Shown here: positions 59,482 to 64,000 of the stretch, in pieces
Layout: every line of letters starts with the position of its first letter
Position numbering within the stretch: the stretch's first letter is position 1
DNA from: CAVXZE01 sp963766175
GTDB lineage: Bacteria > Myxococcota_A > UBA9160 > UBA6930
Reading direction: 5' to 3'
Length of the DNA stretch: 64,000 nucleotides
NCBI GenBank assembly: GCA_963766175.1
Contig: CAVXZE010000002.1
Location: 62,001-126,000 of the forward strand
Notes under the pieces: generated by a model
Databases searched by the model: none
The model's input: only the letters and a program-made list of their open reading frames with translations
Told to the model about the DNA's origin: nothing
Translations under genes and position numbers: made by a program

Positions 59482-61263
59482 TCAGGCTCCGAGATAGATC
59501 CCGAAGCTCGCTCCCCGTCCTGGAGCACTTTCGAGCTGTAGCAGCGCGTGATGGGCCCGGGCGATTCCGAACACCGTCGAGAGGCCGATGCCCCGGTGCT
59601 TTCCCTTGGAGCTCACGAAGGGCTCGAAGATGCGCTCCTGGGCGTCGAGGTCGATCCCCGGTCCGTCGTCGGTCACCCGAACGAAGGCGTAGAGACCGCG
59701 CTGACTGTCACCCCCGAGGACGAGGCCACGACACGCGGCCGGGTCCACGAATGCGCGTCCCGTCGAGACGCGGATCACGCCGCCCCGGTCCTGGAGCACC
59801 TCGCGGGCGTTCACGATCAGGTTCAGGATCGCTTGCCGGAGCTGGGTGGCATCGCCGAAGACTCGCAGCGCCGAGCAGCAGAGGTCGAGCTGCAGCGCCA
59901 CCTGGGCTCCGGGCTCGGGCTCGAGGCCTTCGGCAGTGTCCCCCACGAGCTCGTTCAGGTCGATGGACGTCGCAATCGGGTCGGCTCCGCCGGCGTATAG
60001 CTGGAGCTGGTCCGCCAGGTCCGTGGCCCTGTCTCCGAAACGCAGGATCCGCTCCAGGCGCTGCTCCACGTCGGGCTGCCCGCGCAGGTCCTGGATCAGG
60101 ATCTGGGCGTTACCGCGCACGACCCCCAGCAGGTTGTGGAAGTCGTGGGCCACGCCCCGCGCCAGCTCCGCGACGCTCTCCAACCTTCGTGCACGCTGGA
60201 GCGCAATGTTCGCCTCCTCTTCGTCCGTGACATCCCGAACCCGGAGAACCAGCGCTACCAGGCGATCGCTCCGGCCTCGCACGGCGTGGCCTGAGATGCG
60301 GAGGAAGCGCGCCGCATCCGGCCCGTAGCGGTAGAGCTGTCCGCCCGGGCGAAGGATTCCGGACCACCAGAGGGCGCCGGGATCGTTGGCGTTGCCATCG
60401 ACTGGACGCCGGTCCGCAGCGGGAACCAGACTGGGAAGGTCCTTCGGAATGCGCGCGTCGACGCCCAGGAAGACGGGGGCCAGAAGCTCCCGCGCCCTCG
60501 GGTTGCAGTGAACCAGCCGGCCGCCGGGGCGCACCACCAGGAGCCCATCCTGGTCGTGCTCGAAGATCACCGGGAGCGCGGCGGGGAGGACACCGAAGAG
60601 GCCCTCGCGGTACATCCCGAGGGCAAGGATCGCGGCGGCGGTAGCGAAGACGAGCAGAGTCGTGAGGGGGCGAACCTCCGAACCCAGCAGATAGGCGAAG
60701 TGGCTGAAGAGTGTCAGACCACTGGAGGAGATCAGGACGATCCCCTGCCATCTCACCGCCGGTCGGCCCACCCGCCGCAAGACCTGGATCACCAGCACCG
60801 CGGCCACCGTGATGAGCGCATAGTTGGGGATCGCCATCACCCACCAGAGCGGGCCGAATTCGTTGCGGCCGCCGAGCACCGGGGTCAGAAACTCACCGTG
60901 CCAGGGGTTGCTCACCGCGACGAGCGCCATTGCGCCGGCCCATATCAGGGGGGCTCGCAGCCAGAGTCGGCTTCTCAGTCGCTCCCGGCCCTCGACCTCC
61001 TGCGCCCAGCGCACCGCCAGGGTCCACCAGCAGGTCGGCAGGAAGATCGCCCCTGCGTAGAGGAAGGCGAGGCCGATCCGCTTCTGGGCCATGTCCTCGG
61101 CGCCGCTCGCGACGAGCTCACCGAAAGCCCAGAACGCCACCGTGACGACGAACCAGAGGAGCGGACGCACCACTCGGGAGGTGGAGATCCTCGACATGCC
61201 CACGAGCACCAGGCCGATACAGAGACCGACCAGTCCCGCGCCCATCGCTTGCCAGGCGTCCAT
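59482..61263 (-). CDS. Orphan sensor histidine kinase, 7TM-PAS-HisKA-HATPase
   Basis: A 593-residue kinase. Residues 1-225 form seven or so TM helices of the histidine-kinase 7TM class ('SNPWHGEFLTPV' loop). About 228-345 is a PAS-like domain ('PVIFEHDQDGLLVVRPGGRLVHCNPRARELL'). HisKA has His373 in 'RGVAHDFHNLLGVVRGNAQIL', and the ATPase domain shows 'RQAILNLIVNAREVL', 'DDGPGID' and 'HRGIGLSTVFGI'. No response regulator is adjacent, so the partner is elsewhere. It follows the URO-D-family gene by 74 bases on the same strand. Confidence 0.92.
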   Translation of the reverse strand: MDAWQAMGAGLVGLCIGLVLVGMSRISTSRVVRPLLWFVVTVAFWAFGELVASGAEDMAQKRIGLAFLYAGAIFLPTCWWTLAVRWAQEVEGRERLRSRLWLRAPLIWAGAMALVAVSNPWHGEFLTPVLGGRNEFGPLWWVMAIPNYALITVAAVLVIQVLRRVGRPAVRWQGIVLISSSGLTLFSHFAYLLGSEVRPLTTLLVFATAAAILALGMYREGLFGVLPAALPVIFEHDQDGLLVVRPGGRLVHCNPRARELLAPVFLGVDARIPKDLPSLVPAADRRPVDGNANDPGALWWSGILRPGGQLYRYGPDAARFLRISGHAVRGRSDRLVALVLRVRDVTDEEEANIALQRARRLESVAELARGVAHDFHNLLGVVRGNAQILIQDLRGQPDVEQRLERILRFGDRATDLADQLQLYAGGADPIATSIDLNELVGDTAEGLEPEPGAQVALQLDLCCSALRVFGDATQLRQAILNLIVNAREVLQDRGGVIRVSTGRAFVDPAACRGLVLGGDSQRGLYAFVRVTDDGPGIDLDAQERIFEPFVSSKGKHRGIGLSTVFGIARAHHALLQLESAPGRGASFGIYLGA

Positions 61264-61337
61264 GGCAGCTCCGCCTCGCTCACCCCCGCATCAGCCCGAG
61301 CCGGCTCCTAGCCTACCACAGACCCGCTCCGAAAGGA

Positions 61338-62396
61338 TCAGCGGTCTCGCAGCTCCTCGAAGATCTCGTTGTAGTAGATCGCGTTTTCCACCGGCGTGTT
61401 GGCCGGGATGTGGTTCCCGACGGCCATGATGAAGCCCGGGCATCCCTTGCCGATGGCCATGCATCGTTCCACCTCGGCGCGGATCTGCTCACGCGACCCG
61501 TCGAGCAGGATCCGGGTGTCCGCATTGCCGACGAAGACGTGCGTCCGCCCGTACTGCTCGGCGATTCTGCGCATGTCGGTCAGCGGCTCCAGGAAGAACC
61601 CGTGCACACCCGTGGCCGCGATGTCGTCGATGAAGGGCGTGAAGTCGCCGTCGCAGGTGAAGAGCACCCGCTTCCCGCTGTCGATGAGGGGCCGCACCAG
61701 CTTCGCGAGATTTGGGAATACGTACTCCCGGTACCAGTCGTGCCGGTAGAAAGGCCCGTTCCCCCAGACCATGTCGTCGTGAACCATCACCACGTCCACG
61801 TCCGCCATCGCCAGTGCATCGAAGTATCGCCCGATCCACTCGGCGTAGCGGTTGACGAGATCGCCGAACCGGCGCGGGTCGGTGCCGAGAGCGAGCAGCA
61901 GCATCTCCCAACCCAGGATCTCGATCAGACCGGAGATCAGTGTCACGTAGATCCCCGTCATGGGCACCATGTCGGCGTGGTACTCCTTCATGGCCCGGTA
62001 GTTGTACTCGAACTGACTCTTCCAGGCCTGGAGATCGGCCTCTCCGTACTTCTCCCGGGGATCGAAGGCCAGGACTTCCTCGGGATCCGTGAAGGGACAG
62101 TGGACGACGTCGTCCCGATCCACCCCGCCCGCCGCGTACTCCGCGTGGCCCATCCGAGTTCGAAAGTCGCCGAACTCCTGGGTGTAGAGCAGGACGTTCC
62201 AGGTGAGAGCGAAGTCCCAGGCCTCGAGGAATGCCCTCTGGGCGCGGATCTTGATTTCGTGTGGGCTCTCGAGCGTGACAGGGATTCCCGTCACCTGGCG
62301 AATCAGCTCCCAGTGGCCATGGACCGAGTACTCGGTCCGTGGGACGCGGGGAGGCATCTCCAGGTGCAGTGCCGCCCAGCCGTCGGAAAGACCCAT
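61338..62396 (-). CDS. Uroporphyrinogen decarboxylase-family protein (methyltransferase-like)
   Basis: A 352-residue URO-D fold protein. 'VVMVHDDMVWGNGPFYRHDWYREYVFPNLAKLVRPLIDSGKRVLFTCDGDFTPFIDDIAATGVHGFFLEP' and 'FVGNADTRILLDGSREQIRAEVERCM' resemble the URO-D-like methyltransferases (MtaA/CmuA type and demethylases) rather than HemE, which has an 'RQAGRY' N-terminus that is absent here. Such proteins move methyl groups between corrinoid proteins and thiols or demethylate O- and N-methyl compounds. No corrinoid protein gene is adjacent. ATG 62396 is the first Met before the conserved part. Confidence 0.85.
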   Translation of the reverse strand: MGLSDGWAALHLEMPPRVPRTEYSVHGHWELIRQVTGIPVTLESPHEIKIRAQRAFLEAWDFALTWNVLLYTQEFGDFRTRMGHAEYAAGGVDRDDVVHCPFTDPEEVLAFDPREKYGEADLQAWKSQFEYNYRAMKEYHADMVPMTGIYVTLISGLIEILGWEMLLLALGTDPRRFGDLVNRYAEWIGRYFDALAMADVDVVMVHDDMVWGNGPFYRHDWYREYVFPNLAKLVRPLIDSGKRVLFTCDGDFTPFIDDIAATGVHGFFLEPLTDMRRIAEQYGRTHVFVGNADTRILLDGSREQIRAEVERCMAIGKGCPGFIMAVGNHIPANTPVENAIYYNEIFEELRDR

Positions 62397-62552
62397 GGTG
62401 GATTCGGAACTCCAGAACGATGCGAAAGCCGCGCAGGCGATTGGAGCAGATTGCGCCTCGCCTGTCGAACCGCCCCTGGAGGCGCGGCGCCCCCAGCGCA
62501 GAGCCCTCCCGAGCTCGGGACAAGTACTGGGAAAACGCTGGGTTCGACGCCC

Positions 62553-62580
62553 TAATGCAAATAAACGGAACTGCCGATAA
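62553..62580 (+). promoter_or_regulatory. Candidate sigma-28 (FliA-type) promoter
   Basis: GCCGATAA at 62573-62580 is an exact match to the sigma-28 -10 element. TAATGCAA at 62553-62560 is a weak match to TAAAGTTT with a 12-base spacer (11 is ideal). It lies 33 bases before the ATG of the PilZ/DUF4388 gene, in a 216-base divergent gap that shows nothing else. A link to motility regulation would suit a c-di-GMP effector. Confidence 0.45.
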
Positions 62581-62612
62581 ACCCCCGGTGCAGGTGTGCC
62601 GGGGAGGAAGGG

Positions 62613-63815
62613 ATGCGTAGTACCAGACGCACCCTGCGATTGAGGTTCGAGAGCGCTGAGGCGTTCCAGCAGGAGTACGCCGCGAATCTGGTCCATGGTG
62701 GAGTCTTCATCCCCACCGACGAGACCGTGGAGCACCGCGAACGCGTGGGGGTCGAGCTGGTCCTGGCGTTCTCCGGCGATCGGCTCACCATGGTGGGCGA
62801 GGTGGTGCACAAGGTCGCGCCCGAAATGGCGAAGATGGGAGCGACACCTGGCGTCGCCGTGCAGTTCGACGGCTCGGGGGAGGCGGTGCGAAAACGGCTC
62901 GCACCGCTCTGCAAGCTCAGTGTCCCCTCCGTGGAGCAGTCGGCGGACCCGAAGGGGCGCAAGGCGCCGCGGACCAAGGCCCACGTTGCCGCAAAGATCG
63001 ACGGCGAAGCCGGCCAGGTCGCGGGTCACACCCGCGACCTCAGTCACAGCGGCGTGCTGCTCTCGGTGCCGGGCGAGGGAGTCCCGGTCGGGGAGAGGGT
63101 GCGGCTCTCGCTCACGCATCCCACCAGCGGAGAGTCGATGGAGATCGATGGCCTCGTGGTACGCGACATCCGGGCCGACGGCGCCGTTTCCGGGCTCGGC
63201 ATCGCCTTCGAGCCGTCCGAGAAGGAGCGCCCCGCTCTGGAGCACTTCGTCGACGGCGTCCAGAGCACCGAGCACACGCGACGCCTGGGAGGCATCACCG
63301 GGGAGATCGCCGAGGTCGGAGTCCAGAACCTGGTGCAGATGTTCATGAACTCCGTACCGACCGGCACCCTCACGCTGCAACAGGGCCTGCACGAGGGCGT
63401 GATCGGCTTCGAAGAAGGCATGCTCTGCTTCACTCGGCTCGGAGCCGCTTCGGGCCTCAAGGCGTTGGTGCGCCTGATGAGCTGGACCGAGGGGCACTTC
63501 GAGTTTCACGCCTCTCTCGACTCCGTCGAAGAGCGCGAGCCACCGATTCCCCTGGAGGCGGCCCTCTTCGACGCCGTGCGTATGATCGACGAGGGCGAAC
63601 GGATCGACCGCAGCCACCTGCCCGCCGACGCCAAGCCGCGCATCGGCAGGAAGGACACCGATGGAGACGATCTCAGCAAGGTCGAGCTGACGGTGCTCGA
63701 GCTGGTGCGGGCCGGATTCACCGTGCAGCGCATGGTCGACCTGATCCCGGAGCCGGATCCGGAGATCTACCGCGCCCTGGTCTCGCTCTCCGAGAACGGC
63801 GCCATCTCCATCTGA
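62613..63815 (+). CDS. Two-PilZ-domain protein with DUF4388-like C-terminus
   Basis: A 400-residue c-di-GMP-type effector. The first PilZ-like domain (1-100) has 'YAANLVHGGVFIPTDETVEHRERVGVELVL', the style of the Myxococcus paralogous PilZ family. The second (about 115-225) has 'GHTRDLSHSGVLLSVPGEGVPVGERVRLSL' with a proper DxSxxG. Residues 230-330 match DUF4388/PATAN ('GGITGEIAEVGVQNLVQMFMNSVPTGTLTLQQGLHEGVIGFEEGMLCFTRLGAASGLKALVRLMSWTEGHFEF'). A helical tail follows. The arginines of the first RxxxR are not clearly conserved, so binding may rest on the second domain. A GGGGAGGAAGG ribosome site precedes the ATG. Confidence 0.88.
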   Translation: MRSTRRTLRLRFESAEAFQQEYAANLVHGGVFIPTDETVEHRERVGVELVLAFSGDRLTMVGEVVHKVAPEMAKMGATPGVAVQFDGSGEAVRKRLAPLCKLSVPSVEQSADPKGRKAPRTKAHVAAKIDGEAGQVAGHTRDLSHSGVLLSVPGEGVPVGERVRLSLTHPTSGESMEIDGLVVRDIRADGAVSGLGIAFEPSEKERPALEHFVDGVQSTEHTRRLGGITGEIAEVGVQNLVQMFMNSVPTGTLTLQQGLHEGVIGFEEGMLCFTRLGAASGLKALVRLMSWTEGHFEFHASLDSVEEREPPIPLEAALFDAVRMIDEGERIDRSHLPADAKPRIGRKDTDGDDLSKVELTVLELVRAGFTVQRMVDLIPEPDPEIYRALVSLSENGAISI

Positions 63816-63860
63816 GATCCTCGCTGGCCGGTCGAAGGGCACCGGTCGTCACACCCGATG

Positions 63861-64000
63861 TCACCGCTCGATGCGAAGCGTCTCGAACTCTCGGATGATC
63901 TCGTCTGCAACACCGGCCGCGGTCAGCCGATCGGTGTCGATCTCGCGATCCGCCGCGGCCCGATACAGCGGCAGGCGTTCCGAGAGAACCTCCTCGACTT
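63861..64000 (-). CDS. aroK: 3' end of shikimate kinase (partial)
   Basis: A minus-strand frame enters from the right edge and stops with TGA at 63863-63861, giving about 45 residues. The segment 'EEVLSERLPLYRAAADREIDTDRLTAAGVADEII' matches the C-terminal part of shikimate kinases, where 'R.PLY...AD...DTD' holds the adenine-binding Arg and the last strand. Shikimate kinase is on the path to chorismate, the substrate of the PabB encoded at the other end of the window. Identification rests on this short tail only. Confidence 0.65.
   Translation of the reverse strand, partial: VEEVLSERLPLYRAAADREIDTDRLTAAGVADEIIREFETLRIER

Noticed and set aside
62397..62612. A c-di-GMP (GEMM) riboswitch before the PilZ gene
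   Set aside because: The conserved GEMM core and tetraloop/receptor bases are not visible; only the sigma-28-like element stands out.

Overview
The window is a GC-rich, densely coded, ordinary chromosomal stretch of a Gram-negative bacterium. It holds about 52 intact protein genes, one broken gene, one complete insertion sequence and partial genes at both ends. No tRNA, rRNA or CRISPR array was seen. The gene content (lipid and acyl-CoA catabolism, RND/MMPL exporters, prolipoprotein and heptose-type envelope genes, an NtrC-type bacterial enhancer-binding protein, PilZ proteins with a myxobacterial-style 'GGVFI' core and a DUF4388-like tail) fits a delta-proteobacterial lineage such as Myxococcota or a relative like Binatota. 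This placement is an inference from gene content only.

Layout. 0-11 kb: HAD phosphatase and pabB, divergent from an epoxide hydrolase and a DHH phosphoesterase; then a minus-strand lipid operon (CaiB-type CoA transferase, two adjacent acyl-CoA dehydrogenases, small membrane protein) and an agmatine-to-putrescine pair (aguB, aguA). 11-25 kb: a large RND/MMPL transporter, a PEP synthase/PPDK regulator, leuS, an SGNH hydrolase, lipid kinase and lgt, a KstD-like flavoprotein with a KstR-like operator, an EamA transporter, an acyltransferase and an EEP-family hydrolase. 25-34 kb: ptsP, a small XRE regulator flanked by two minisatellite-like repeat clusters, an AsmA-like protein translationally coupled to a nucleotidyltransferase, and class I fumarase. 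34-39 kb: SMP-30, PPOX and CBS genes, enoyl-CoA hydratase, HAD hydrolase and acyl-CoA ligase.

39-47.3 kb is the most unusual part: a four-gene minus-strand operon. It encodes a REC-AAA-Fis regulator with a decayed ATPase, a 1559-residue protein that fuses a full RND/MMPL transporter to a multi-TM/GAF/histidine-kinase module, a LolA-like periplasmic carrier, and a sigma-54 activator with an intact GAFTGA ATPase but a decayed receiver. I read it as a transport-coupled envelope sensing system.

47.3-52 kb is a plastic region: a 24-residue lipoprotein, an AT-rich patch with a consensus sigma-70 promoter, an orphan gene, a complete IS1380-type element whose terminal repeat supplies the stop codon of a GGDEF gene, and a frameshifted PilZ-like gene. 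52-64 kb holds a GH78 rhamnosidase, sirtuin, hisF, sulfatase, SDR, MAPEG protein, orphan 7TM histidine kinase, URO-D-family methyltransferase, a two-PilZ/DUF4388 protein with a candidate sigma-28 promoter, and the 3' end of a shikimate kinase.

Much of the window serves lipid uptake, activation and beta-oxidation together with envelope maintenance. The regulators (two histidine kinases, two NtrC-type proteins, c-di-GMP proteins, PtsP) suggest a complex environmental lifestyle.
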